Below the pieces are notes generated by a model that saw only the letters and a list, made by a program, of their open reading frames with translations, was not told the DNA's origin and ran no database searches. Source: Metallyticus violacea (Eukaryota; Arthropoda; Insecta; Mantodea; Metallyticidae). From it: DNA of 64,000 nucleotides. Where the stretch lies: assembly GCA_030762175.1 (NCBI GenBank), contig CM060838.1:15196001-15260000 (forward strand). Reading direction: 5' to 3'. Position 1 is the first letter of the stretch, and every line of letters begins with the position of its first letter. Below, piece after piece: positions 22,748 to 34,330 of the stretch. A program made the translations under genes and the position numbers.

Positions 22748-25364
22748 CGTATAAACTATCAGGTAATGTAAACTTGGAAATTTTGTATTTTAGCAAGATC
22801 GCCAGTAAAGTAGCGATGGTAAGCATGTGCTTACTGACTGGCAGCTATACAATTTTGTGCATCATGATTAGCGGGGGAATTAAATACGCACGTTGTATAT
22901 AGAGACAGCTTACATTGTGCAGAATGATATTTTGTTTTATGTGCAGTGTTAGTTAGTGGGCGTTGTCTTTTTGAGTCTAGTATATTGAACTAGAAATACA
23001 TTACTTTCTTTGGTAACATTTTTAGAACTGTTCTGCTCAAAGTAGGTCATTTTAGACGGGAACCGTATTTTCTAATGACAGATCAGCAAAGGGATTATTA
23101 GATAATGCATGTTAATAAAATTTAAAAACGTTCACTTACATTTTAAGTTGGGCCTTGAAGACACCAGTCCCTCTTGGATTAGTTGCCTTAATTACATGCA
23201 ATTTCTCTTGCTTTTTCTGCGATAAAGGGGGAAAAATAAAAGCTAAACAAGCAAGGTTTAATGCTAATAGGTTTGCAGTTCCCAGAGCCATGTGGCATGA
23301 GCATAAGACAGATTCATTTACAGCAAGAAGTAAATTGTAGTGCCCTACACGGTAACGTAACAGCCGTAGTGCGAATGTTGCCTCGCAGCACGTAACGCTG
23401 AGCACTGCAAATCGTTGACTTTACATGAGCGTAGTTAGAGTGTGAAATAATAGAGAAGATAACGGTGCGGGGCAGTCCGTTACAGTAGGGAGTGGGAAAG
23501 TTTAATCAGATAGGTCTGGGCTTTCTCTCTCTTTTTCTTGAGTGAAGGTTTTCTTTTTCACCAAAAGCTGCACTGCACACCGTCATTGCAAATGTCTCTC
23601 AGTTTTCTTGTATGCTACTGTCACCGCACCGAGACAATAACTACGTTTCTAAATCAAGGAACTCTCTTATGAAAATAATTAGTAAAAAGTAGTTAGACAC
23701 TAAGATCAAACAGTTATTTGCCGACACTAATTTGACTTAGTCCAGCAGTTAAAATATTATAATATAAACCTTAACAGCGTGCACTTATGGTGTAAAATAT
23801 CTAAAAATATGACATAAAAGCCAATACCGTAATCTTTTTATAAAATTAACTTTTAAATACATTTTTAGATCAATTTTTACTTTTATATAAACAATATCAA
23901 GCTCTAACTATGGCTTGAATTAAATAGCTATAACATTTAAGTATTTTATGCTAATTACTTGTTTTTAACCCTTAATTGCATTGAAAAGGGCGTACGTTTT
24001 CAAAAGTAAATGATAGACGGTTGTCCGCCTGCACTTAAAACTTCCTTCTACCTCTGCAGAAGCATATTAAAAAAAGAGTTGGATTCTAAACTGCCATTTA
24101 ATTTCGCAGTTTTAAACGGAATTTTCAATTTGCTAACACTAATCGCAGTATTTTACCAATATCAATGTGTTTTTTCTTTTGACGTATATATCATTCTTTT
24201 AATTCACCTTTTTAATAGCTTTAAGATAGGAAAATTGCCGATTCTCTTTACCTTGGTCACAAGTCTTTAAGATCTTTCTCCCGTAGCTTTCTTAATAGCA
24301 TTAATTAAGGGATTAATTGTCGGCTTTGCTGCTCATTCTCGATAACGGCGTCTTTCTCTAGCAATAGCTCGCGAACACTTCTTTGTTTTCACATACTCAC
24401 TGTAGGAGAGCTAACGCAGGAAAACTCTGCGCTCAACCTACGTCACACAGCCAAAGGCGACTTCTCTGTTACACACTTGATGTCCACTGCCGGAAAACCA
24501 TGTAAACTAAACTTCATGTCTCATTCCAGGGAACTATTTGGATGCCTATTAACTTAAAAATAGCTAATCGTATACATTAAAGATGCGATACAAACACCTC
24601 CTTCCCCTTGTTGCAACACATATACTTTTCTCGCTCAAGCACAGAAAGTAGTGTTTTTGAAACGATACCTGCTGAAAAGAATACTGTGCACAGACGCAGT
24701 ATGTTCTACTTTACAAGAAAGACAGAGGTTCGTTCTACCAAAACAATTCAGGTGTACACAAGTTGCTTTCGTAAGAATTTTTCCTAATTTCTGTAGAGGT
24801 TTCAGAGCCTTATACCTTACATATTTTATACACTTGAGATAATTTCCTAGACAAATACATATAAGTGGCTTCTTCTTACCGTTGAAATGCCCGAATTGTA
24901 ATTTTTTGTTTGAACTTGAACATAATAGAATAAATTAGTCAATTGTTGCATAATATTTTAGATAGTATTATAGTTGTTAATGTTACAGTATCACAGTCTA
25001 TTTCAAATTCTTGACTAATCCGCTAATATTATGATCTTGTAGGGTATACAGCAATGTATTATTTGCGAAAACACGAGTATTATATTAAAGGCTCAATTTT
25101 TATTTTTATTTTTTCCAGTTCAAACCACAGTACTAAAAATCCAGGCTACCAGGCTAACACAGAAAGCAAGAAGATGTAATAACTACTATTTCCTTTTTAA
25201 AATTTAAATATCATAATGTAGAAGTGATAATGGAAAATTTAAAGTTTGGAGTGCTGGGATGAAACCTAAGACGTAATCAAAATCGGTTTCAAAATTCTCT
25301 CTCATTATATAAATTGTCTTGTTTTTTGTTTAAACTAAAATAGTTCAAACAGGTAGTTTTCAGA
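22748..25364. other. Unassigned sequence
   Basis: Opposing open frames at 23,136-23,405 (minus, 89 codons) and 23,155-23,340 (plus, 61 codons) show no recognised domain. The rest is AT-rich without recognised repeats. Confidence 0.35.
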
Positions 25365-25600
25365 CTGGTAAATTTAATCTCTTCTTAGACCCAAGGTTCG
25401 TAGGTTCAAATACAATAGGTTTTTCGAGGCGTAAAACCTTGAAGCCAAAGTCCTCTGTGAGAAATGTAAAGCCGTGGGTCTCGTGTCGTAGATTTGCGGC
25501 ACGACAAAATAAAAAACCTACCTGGAAAAAAAAAACAGATTTATGGGCAAAATGACCGGCCATTTTACGTCCAAGTAATGCCTTAGCATCATACCAGATG
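25365..25600 (+). mobile_element. SINE-A copy, strongly diverged
   Basis: The order of blocks is preserved: CCCAAGGTTCGTAGGTTCAAA, TTTTTCGAGGCGTAAAA, GTAAAGCCGTGGGTC, a changed TGCGGCACGACAAAA and GGCAAAATGACCGGCCATTTTACG. There are many substitutions and an A-rich insertion near 25,530. It is probably the oldest SINE-A copy present. Confidence 0.75.
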
Positions 25601-27709
25601 CCACTTAATCGATGGGCTGACCACCTATCCTTCTCGTATCTTAGATGCTAAGTGTAACTAAATTCAAATGATTCATATGGTCCGTCATGACCCGGAACAG
25701 GCCTTAGGTCTAAGTTGTGTAAGTCACTTATGATGATATTAATATCACCATTAATAATAATAGTAATAGTGTTTCTAATACAAGTTAGTTATTAAGAATT
25801 TGCACCCAGGGTCCATTTTTAACTCCTGTACCAGAATTCGAATTTGTACTAGATGATGGTAACAGCTGAGTAGCTTGCCCATTGCATGGTAAAAGAAACC
25901 GGATTATATACAGAAACTCTACTTATATGCCAGAAATCCTACTTAAAATTCTTGGGTTTGATCCCAAAGCTGCTGGAATCGAGCCCGGAAGGAAACCGAG
26001 GGGCGTAACCGCTTAATAATGATGATGAAGGTAGTGAGACAATTCCCAAAATCGTCTTCTGGACATTGTTCTATAGTTAGCCATGCCCCAATTTAATTCC
26101 TGTAATTTCTTTATTATTTTTTTCTTTCTCTCCTTCAGTAATCCCTTCCATTCACGCAATTCTTCTACCTTTTGTCTTTTTCCTTCCTGCTGAATCCACC
26201 CTAAGCCTTTCTCTTAAAGCCTACTGTCCGGCATTAGGCATCCACTTCGCACCACTGCAGTTTCACAGGATGTTCATATGCAACAAAGAAAGTTGAAACC
26301 TAATTTCGCCTCTATCTTAATTGTTAGCTTTATTTTACTCTAAAGGGCAGCACGGATCTTTATAATACCATTTCTTTATATAATGATTAATTTTTTCCCA
26401 TTCTATTTCACATTTATTCCATATAGGAATAAACGTGAAAAGCATTTCTTTCTTGGGAGATTAAGCGGAAAGGAAGTCAATTAAAGGTCCAAACAACAAC
26501 AAATAGTGGCGGGATTAAATTTAAAATTTATTTTTAAAACTATTTTTCTATTTTTCTCACTTTAGTGTAGATCCTAGCAAGTAATAGAAAACTTTTGCTA
26601 AGATCATATCACGTCATCCAATTAGCTATTGACCGTACGATGGGGGACTTGCTTCGGCCGTAAGCTATCCTGAAACTCAAGGCCAGTCTTGTCTGACTAA
26701 GAAATGGAATAATTGAGGATTGGTGAAGAATACAGCATGAAAATATAAGAAATAAATATCTTAATAGTAATGGAGAACAATTCCTAATATGATAAAATAA
26801 AAGGAAATGATATGAACAAAGAAACCCATATGTATAATCGTAGAAAATTAAGGGAATTGAAATAAATTACTCACAGAATATTTCAAAGTTACTAAAGAAT
26901 CATCAATGAGTATTGAAATATAAGCATCGATGAGGACGGTGCGCCGGATTGCTACAGCTAATTCTATAAGAATTTTTAGAACCGAAGTAAAGTAACACGC
27001 ATCCTATTCAACCATCCACCAGCGGATCGATAACGACAAGGTTTTGGCGGCCAGCGGCCCTCTGACCGACCTTTGCATGAGACATGGTTGACTGGAATGC
27101 ATGGTATATCCGAAATTTGCTGTAACAAGTTTGCACTCATACATCGAATTTTCTCACTTTGAGAAACAAATCACACAAAAGGAATTTTAAGAAGAGTTCC
27201 ATTTCTGTATGGGCTATGTTAAATTAGTCAACAGACCCATTATTTCAGGGTTCACAATGTAGTTTCAAGCTATTATTTTGAATCCCTATACATAATTTCT
27301 TTCCACCAAATTGTAAGTCAAATATGTTTAATAAATTCAAAAACAAAATTAACATTTAAATTATACATATATGTGTATATTTAAGAATTAATTTACTACC
27401 ACAAGTTTAGTAAATTATAGCCAACGATTTTTAAGTATTATCCTTTAAATACTTTCCGATAAAATAGGTTAACATAGAAAACCGTGCTATTTTACAGAAA
27501 TTGAATTTAAATTTATTTATGATAAAATTATATATCCAACAGTTATTAAAATTATAGCAATAACAAACATAGAATGATCATGGAAATAATAAAATTATGA
27601 AATACCCTTCTTAATTACATTAAAATTATTAAATTATGTCTTGAAATCATAATATAAATATGTAACTTATGGTTTTGTTGTGTAGCATACCTACTCATCA
27701 CTTACATAG
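25601..27709. other. Unassigned AT-rich sequence
   Basis: No gene or known repeat recognised. A GC-richer patch at about 27,010-27,110 has no long open frame. A box B-like GGGTTTGATCCC at about 25,954 has no box A upstream. Confidence 0.4.
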
Positions 27710-27729
27710 TATATATATATATATATATA
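27710..27729. repeat. AT dinucleotide microsatellite
   Basis: Ten AT units ending at the left arm of fold-back palindrome 2. Confidence 0.9.
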
Positions 27730-27967
27730 ATTCATAAAAAACACTCAAAATGCAATATAAATAAGTTCGCATAAGATTTCACACTAAAAACCGTAAAATT
27801 GAACACTAAAACCACACAATATTTCGAGCTTGGCTCTTGGTCACTGAATGGCTGAGTTCATTCTCAGCAAGTGACCAAGAGCCAAGCTAGTGTTCAATTT
27901 TACGGTTTTTAGTGTGAAATTTTATGTGATCTTTTTTATATTGCATTCTGAGTGTTTTTTATGAATT
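27730..27967. repeat. Fold-back palindrome 2
   Basis: Inverted arms (about 27,730-27,845 and 27,870-27,967) share blocks such as ATTCATAAAAAACACTC, ATTTCACACTAAAAACCGTA and AGCTTGGCTCTTGGTCACT with their complements. The left arm carries an extra segment of about 20 bp (ACCACACAATATTTCGA). The short loop itself contains a GCTGAG/CTCAGC hairpin. It is unrelated in sequence to fold-back 1 but has the same plan and also abuts an AT run. Confidence 0.9.
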
Positions 27968-28008
27968 TTATGCTTTTTAGAAGTTTTTATTATTCCATTA
28001 ATAGTGTA

Positions 28009-28060
<52 letters not shown>

Positions 28061-28062
28061 TT
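28009..28062. repeat. TTA/ATT trinucleotide microsatellite
   Basis: About 18 uninterrupted units. The Tyr-, Ile- and Asn-rich open frames over it are artefacts of the repeat. Confidence 0.98.
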
Positions 28063-30115
28063 TCTCCGCTGTTTCCTTTTCCTTATCTCTTTGGTTGCAT
28101 CTTTTGCCACTTTTTGTGCTTTATACATTCGCACAATAAAAATTGCAATGTATTGTGACCACGCTGAAATCCAGGTTCTCTCCTATACGTTGATAAAGCT
28201 TCTTTCATTGGGTAATAGCAGTATGACGACTATTTAGTTTTAGTGTTTTTACTCCCACAAACATCTTTTTGGAATCCCAGACAATGAAACTTTATTGAAC
28301 GATTCATTATGATTCTGGGTACGAGCATGGAAATATTTTCTTAAAATCAGAATGAGTCGGTCTCTATAAATTGACCTAATTACATAACGGCTTTTGTAGA
28401 GAATGTGTATGTTTAAAATTGATTTCGTTTCTTTCATGTTCAGCAATTCTATATTTGCAGCAATAATCAAGGTCGGTGAGTAATGCTACTAGAAAAAGAA
28501 CCGTTTTAATTAAATTATGTTTTATATTAAACGTGTCATAAACGTGTCATAAAGTAATCACATTATATATTATTTTGATCAGAAAAGTGCATAGAATTTT
28601 ATAAGATAAAAACAAAATGGTGATAATTTAACTGTCTGTTATTTCTTGAAGTATGTTTTTGTAATAACCCAGGCAAACATTGCGTATACAAAGTGTTACT
28701 TTATCTTTGAGGCACTGGATCAAAAAATGAAAAACAGCTTTACCGGTAATCCCCCTCCCTGAATTATTTCAAGCGACACAAAGCTTTTGTGCCATCCGTC
28801 AGTTGTTTTGTTATTGAACTAATGGCATCATTAATTATGTATGCCTACCCCTATGTTCAATAATTTAAGGGGCATGAATAAATTGCAAAAAATATACGAT
28901 CGATTCACTGTAATGGACCATCCGTTCATGCAGCAGCTTTCCTCAGCGCAAAAATGTAATATGTCCAATTTTTATGGTGAAATTTTCTTTTTATATTTAG
29001 TTTCTGTAAGTAACTGTTATTTAATTTTTTGGGAGCTTAATTGATTACCAAATTTATCATCTTATGAATAAAACAAAGAATTGCACTTTTGTCCAAGGCT
29101 AAGAGCGAGAAAATTCTGGTGAATAAATTAACATTAAAACATGCATTTAATAGAGAAATTGCAGTCATTACTTCTGCGTAGCTATATGACTGTTGCCTAA
29201 GTACCAAGTATTTGGACCCGTCAAGGAAATTGATACAACTTACAATTTAAGTATCGGCGTATTTAGTTTTTTTTCTTTCCCCCCCCAAATTTTGTTATTT
29301 TTTTTAAGCATTTCATGCTTTGTTTTAAGGCTTCTTTCATCATGTACTGTTAACAATTTTGCCATGTTATTAGGATATATATGCTTTTTTAAATATTTTC
29401 AGTGACATCTGGATTTGTACAAGGAATCTTGGAAATTTAACAAAGCTTTCAGGGAAAATTAAGTCCAACGCGTAAAGAAATTATGAAAGAAAGTTGTTAA
29501 ATTTTGTTCAAGTCAGAAGTATTAGCATCAAAGTAAATTCAGCATTAGGGGTATAAAATAGCAGCAAAAACATTAAGATAACATGGTGTATATAGCATGG
29601 TTTGGTTTCATATATATGCAAGAAACTATTTCAATCTATGTATCAAATATCAACCTTAGTGGGAACTGCATCTTTTTGACTTTCCCCCAACTGTTTCTAG
29701 CAAACATTTCACTAGTAAGTTGATTTTTGCTTATATATACATAGTTGGTCAGTATTCTATATTTTTAGCACACTCTGAATAATCAGTTGATCGGAAGGCT
29801 GCTCCAGATAAATGTTTTATTGAAATTTTAGTTGAGAGGGAAAAAACTACAACTAAACAGGACGTATTTGGAAATGTCTGATTAGTTTCGTTGAAATGTA
29901 ACACTTTCCCTTTCATTCTGCAAAATAACTCGCAGTCCAGTTTTCATTTGCTCCAAGCCAACGCATTTAATCTCGACTTTGTGGCTACCTTTCACCCCGC
30001 CCATCTTCATGGCCGCCACAAAGTAGAAAGAATGCATGTATTTACTTCAGTACTGCCCCCATGCAAGCTGGTAACATTAATCATTTTATGTCAATTTTCC
30101 TTACGTATTTTTGTT

Positions 30116-30153
<38 letters not shown>

Positions 30154-30677
30154 GCCATTATACAAATATCTTCTAGGATATTAGCCTAAATTTTGTAATT
30201 GTTCCTCTGTAGAAGGCAGCGTTTGTACTTGTAACTACATAACTTCATGCACGGCAATCAATTGCACAGATTAATGTTCTACTTAAAAGGATACGAGAAA
30301 TGTAACATGACTGAAATAAACGTAAAGGGCTTAATCGGATATATGAATAAACCACAGGTGTATGCACACCAATAAGACAGTATTTCCTGGTGAAAAAATA
30401 ATATATTCAATTAAACAAAACAGGAAATCTTACGATAAAGTGATGGCAGCAAGGCTGGTATGTTGAACAAAACAGTAATGTTACATTTTATCAAGAAGAA
30501 TGACACATTGCAGGTTATAATAATAAAATTGAGATAACCAAACAAATATGAAACACAGATTTAAGTGAAGGTTTTGGGTTCATTTTCGTTTTGAACATCG
30601 GCGTATTTGAATGCAAATGTCCCCTGTTTTTTTTTTATTTTTTTTTTACTCTTAGTCTCCGCTGTCAATAAGGGGGC
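28063..30677. other. Unassigned AT-rich sequence
   Basis: No gene or dispersed repeat recognised. Contains the AT microsatellite listed separately and a T-rich run near 30,630. Confidence 0.4.
30120..30149. repeat. AT dinucleotide microsatellite
   Basis: About 15 AT units. Confidence 0.95.
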
Positions 30678-30989
30678 GTAATAGAGATAGTCGGTCCTGG
30701 TGGTGTAGTGGTAACCATACTTGCCTCCTACACCCAAGAACGCGGGTTCAAACCCGGCCAGGACCGATGGATTTTTTCGGGCGTAAAAATCCTAAGTATG
30801 GCTTCCTTCGGAAGGGAAGTAAAGCATGTCGTACATTTACGGCACGAAAAAGAACCTCAAGTCTGAAAGAGAGGCCTCTGAGCAAAATTTGTAGGCCGTT
30901 TCACGCCCTGAGTTGAATGGGACGCTGATGACCTGAGATGTTAAAGAGCGTCCATAAATAAATCAATCAAAAAAAAAGTAATAGAGATA
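30678..30989 (+). mobile_element. SINE-A with TSD and diagnostic deletion
   Basis: Full copy at 30,690-30,977 between perfect 12 bp repeats GTAATAGAGATA (30,678-30,689 and 30,978-30,989). Box A (TGGTGTAGTGG) and box B are intact and the tail is AAATAAATCAATCAAAAAAA. A short internal deletion joins GAAGTAAAG to CATGTCGTAC, losing the usual CCGTGGGTCCCG. The same junction occurs in the SINE-A at 31,297-31,577. Confidence 0.95.
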
Positions 30990-31296
30990 TATATGCTGGG
31001 ATGCTTTAGAGCTATAGTGAATAAATTTACAACCCTTCATTAATTTGTATAAAAGTCAAGAGAAGTAAAGGAGTCATGCCATAAAAAGAACTACCTGGGG
31101 CGTAACACCCTTATCGCCCACAGACATTTGTTTTAATGCAAGATTCCTTTAGATACGGATCAGGTATATTTTAATGTTTAAAGGTAAAGTTTTGAATGCT
31201 TTGGAAAATTACCTTCAGAGACGTCCTTTAAAAACATTTTACTGCTTTCATAATTCGTTTGTTTATTTTAGTGTGAGCGTTTAACGTACCTTTGTT
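30990..31296. other. Unassigned sequence between inverted SINE-A copies
   Basis: Nothing recognised. The spacer of about 320 bp separates two SINE-A copies in opposite orientation. Confidence 0.5.
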
Positions 31297-31577
31297 TTAA
31301 TTTGTTTTATTTACGGACGCTCTGAAACGTCTCAGGTTATCAGTATCCCATTCAATTCAGGGCATGAAATGGCAGAAAAATTTTGCTCAGAGGCCTCTTC
31401 TTTCAGGCTTAAGGTTCTTTATCGTGCCGTAAATGTACGACATGCTTTACTTCCCTTCCGAAGGAAGTCATACTAAGGATTTTTACGCCCGAAAAAATCC
31501 ATCGATCCTGGTTGGGATCGAATCCGCGATCTTGGGATGAGGAGGCAAGTATGGTTACCACTACATCACCAGGACCG
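31297..31577 (-). mobile_element. Full-length SINE-A with the same diagnostic deletion
   Basis: Reverse-orientation copy with a complete tRNA-like head at its right end. It carries the same GAAGTAAAG/CATGTCGTAC deletion junction as the copy at 30,690-30,977 but differs by many substitutions. Shared ancestry within a subfamily is therefore likelier than a recent local duplication. Confidence 0.92.
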
Positions 31578-32110
31578 ACGAGCTTGAAGCCTGCATTCAT
31601 TTGGCACTTAATTTTTCAAGGTTAAGGCAAGTTTCTAATTACGAGTTTTTTACCATTTGTGTGTTGGTGCAAAATTTTTATTCGTAAGCAACATGTAGGC
31701 TGAATCGAAAATATTTAAAACATTTTGAAAAACTGTATAAGAAAAAATCATAGGTAATCTAGCAGGAATCGAATGCTCAGAATTTGTTGTTAATGATTTA
31801 ATGTTGACATATCTGCCCGTTTTGATGGAATCAAGTTCTTTATGAAGACTTGATTCGACCTCTGAATCCATACATGGTCGCTTATATGACCGCTTCTGAT
31901 ATAAATATTTTTATTCGTTTCAATTTAAAACAGGTCTTAGTTTGCAGTAGAATTAAATTTGGAAAAAAATATGTCTATTACTTTAGCTAGTTGGAGAAAA
32001 CTAGATAACTAAAATTAACATTCTCTGAGGTCAATGTAGGTCAGGTAGAAAGAATAGAATGGGGGAAAACATTCTTTATATTCCAGCGAAACAAAAGGAA
32101 CTTATTCAGC
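31578..32110. other. Unassigned AT-rich sequence
   Basis: Nothing recognised. Confidence 0.5.
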
Positions 32111-32114
32111 GATT

Positions 32115-32300
32115 GTTGTCCACAGCTGTGTGTTTGGGGTAGCCTTCTGATGCTCTCCCAAACTTCTCAGGGCTGCGGTTGCCCGCTCCTGCCGTGCACC
32201 CCAAGCTCGAACCATAACGACCCAGATGCCCTCTATGAGATTTGGGTCTGGGAATCTTGCGGACTCCAGGAGTGACATTTCAGGGTGTTCTTCTATGTTC
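32115..32300 (-). pseudogene. Tc1-like transposase C-terminal fragment
   Basis: On the minus strand a block reads FPDPNLIEGIWVVM (about 32,190-32,262), where Tc1 transposases have SPDLNPIEHxWxxL around the last catalytic Glu. It is followed by an Arg/Ala-rich helix and LWTTIAE near the end, where the family has a W..IPQ-type ending. The rest of the protein is absent. The match is short and degraded, so the call is moderate. Confidence 0.5.
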
Positions 32301-33615
32301 TTGGTTGAGGTTTAAGCGTGAGGAGAAAGGGCGAGATTCGATCTTGCATAGTTTCCACTATAATCGGTCACCGCTGCAATATACCTGTAAGCTTAGAAGA
32401 TACTCCTGAAACCTGTCATCATTTGTAGGGGTCTCGATTTGAAGGGGACTATTTCATGTTTTGTCATTAAAGAATGCGGTTATTCTTTCTTTGAGAAAGT
32501 GTACTATCTATGATGTTTAACATCTACAAACGTTTAGTGAATTTCAGATATCTTTTTTTCTCCTAAAGAAAACGATTATCAGCAGTTGCTCTTGAATTGC
32601 TAACTTTTTCAGCTATAACAAAAAGAGAACAAATATATTCGTTTTGCTTATCAGGCGTAAACGATGGATTTGGGCAATGTGGTTCTGCTTAAAGTAAAAT
32701 CTTTAGGAAATAACTTTATCACATGTTTTAATATTTTTAAACTACTACACTTGTCTCTGTTTCTTGCGTTTCTTTTTCTTGTTAGCTTTGTTAATTTCCT
32801 TCCTATATCATTTATGTTCCCAGAAACTCGATTTATTTTTGTGTATTATAGTTTCTCATTCTCACCTAATAGCCACCCCCAAACATCCCGTCTTTTTGGA
32901 GGAGAGGGAAGGAGGGAAGGAAGAGAGAAGTTTATGCAATTGGCAACTCACCACAATTTCTGTACCCAATAGAACAGGAAGGCCTTTCTTGTAACTAAAT
33001 CAGAATTAAAAATGGGAGTAAAATGTATTTAGAAAAAGGATTTACTAGATTTAAATTAAGCCACTGAAATGTAGTCGTGGCTCTTTGTAGATAGAGGTAA
33101 TTATGTTTCGTCATAAACGAAGCTTTTATTTTCCTATTTTTCCTCAAAATACATGGGAGTTTCCACGCTAAGCCTATTAACACAAAGACCAAGTCAACAT
33201 TAATGCTATTATAGTATTACGTAGAAGTCTTTTGTTTGAAAACCCGCACTGTGGTATCGCCAATATGTATAATGTTGCTGTGTGCCTGAAGTGAATTTGT
33301 TTGTACGGCACAACGTCAATATTTCCTGAAAACGGCGAGTTGTAACATTTCAGTGCCAGGAGAACCTATGCGTTGCATATCGACTGAAATCCGGCAGGGT
33401 CATTCTGTTAGTCATTTTATAATGCAGGTCTAGTTTAATATTAAAAGTGTCACCTTTGTAACATAATATTTACAACAATTAGGCTTAAATGTATTAGAAT
33501 TTGCTATCCTAGTGATGCGGGAAAATTGGTCACCTGTATTTTACGGGTGTATTATCAAGAGAAAGGTCACTTAATGTATTCTGTTTCACATAATAATAAA
33601 GTAAATATACTACGG
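32301..33615. other. Unassigned AT-rich sequence
   Basis: Two overlapping plus-strand frames at 32,664-32,994 (102 and 76 codons) are hydrophobic or low-complexity and have no recognised motif. Nothing else was seen. Confidence 0.4.
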
Positions 33616-33735
33616 TAGGTCCATAAATTTCCGGTCTAAACATTTTCTAGTTATAATAAAGACAAAAACTATATTTCACTTTTCAATATAGTTACCCTTT
33701 ATTGGAATGCACTTCTCTCATTCTTCACATGTTAT
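33616..33735 (-). mobile_element. Mariner 3'-end fragment
   Basis: ATAAAGACAAAAACTATATT and CACTTTTCAATATAGTTACC match the left end of the mariner at 51,301-52,330 closely, in the same orientation. The fragment holds the element's terminal and 3' non-coding part. A SINE-B begins about 60 bp further on. Confidence 0.75.
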
Positions 33736-33797
33736 AACTGAACAGATTTTACCTTTAGATTAGAACAACATTTTAGTTTCTCTATGCCTCTGAAGCC

Positions 33798-34026
33798 ACC
33801 GCCACGGGCGCCCGAGATCGTTAAGACGCGGACTCGTGAGCGGGAGGTCTGGGGTTCGAATACCGCCAGAGCCTTCCTCCCTGACTGAGGTTTTTCCTCA
33901 GTCGTCATAAATGGCAAATGCTGGGGAGGTACCCTAACTTAGGCCTCGAACGATTCCTTCTTTAAAAAAAAAATCCTTTCCCAATATATCATCTGATGAA
34001 TCATCAGTGTCCATCGCCTATGGTGA
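33798..34026 (+). mobile_element. SINE-B, first of a second head-to-tail pair
   Basis: Starts ACCGCCACGGGCGCCCGAG. It has a small deletion in the CAGGTTTTCC block and ends at CCATCGCCTATGGTGA, about 40 bp short of the family's 3' end, where the next copy begins. Confidence 0.9.
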
Positions 34027-34330
34027 ACCGCCACGGTTGGCTGAGGTCGTTAAGGCGCGGACTCGTGAGCGGGAGGTCTGGGTTCGAATACCGCCAGGAC
34101 CGTCCTCCCTGATTGAGGTTTTTTCCAGGTTTTCCTCAGTCCTCATAAATGGCAAATGCTGGAAAGGTACCCTAAACTTAGGCCTGGAACGATTCCTTCC
34201 TTAAAAAAACATCCTTTCCCAATTTATTTCATCTCATGTATCATCAGTGTCCATCGCCTGTGGTGTCTCTGTAGCAAAAACGGGCATTAAAAATATTCAT
34301 TTATTAATTCATTCATTCATTAATTCATTC
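34027..34330 (+). mobile_element. SINE-B, second of the pair
   Basis: Complete copy starting ACCGCCACGGTTGGCTGAGG and ending CGGGCATTAAAAATATTCAT with a long ATTCATTCATTAATTCATTC tail. The tail shows the CATT-type 3' repeat of this family most clearly. Confidence 0.92.

Noticed and set aside
23136..23405. Opposing 89- and 61-codon frames that look mildly protein-like
   Set aside because: No recognised family and no clear splice sites, and both strands are open. Not enough to call an exon.
25940..26000. GGGTTTGATCCC resembling a tRNA T-arm
   Set aside because: No matching acceptor, D-arm or box A.
27922..28237. Open frames rich in Tyr, Ile or Asn
   Set aside because: They are translations of the TTA microsatellite.
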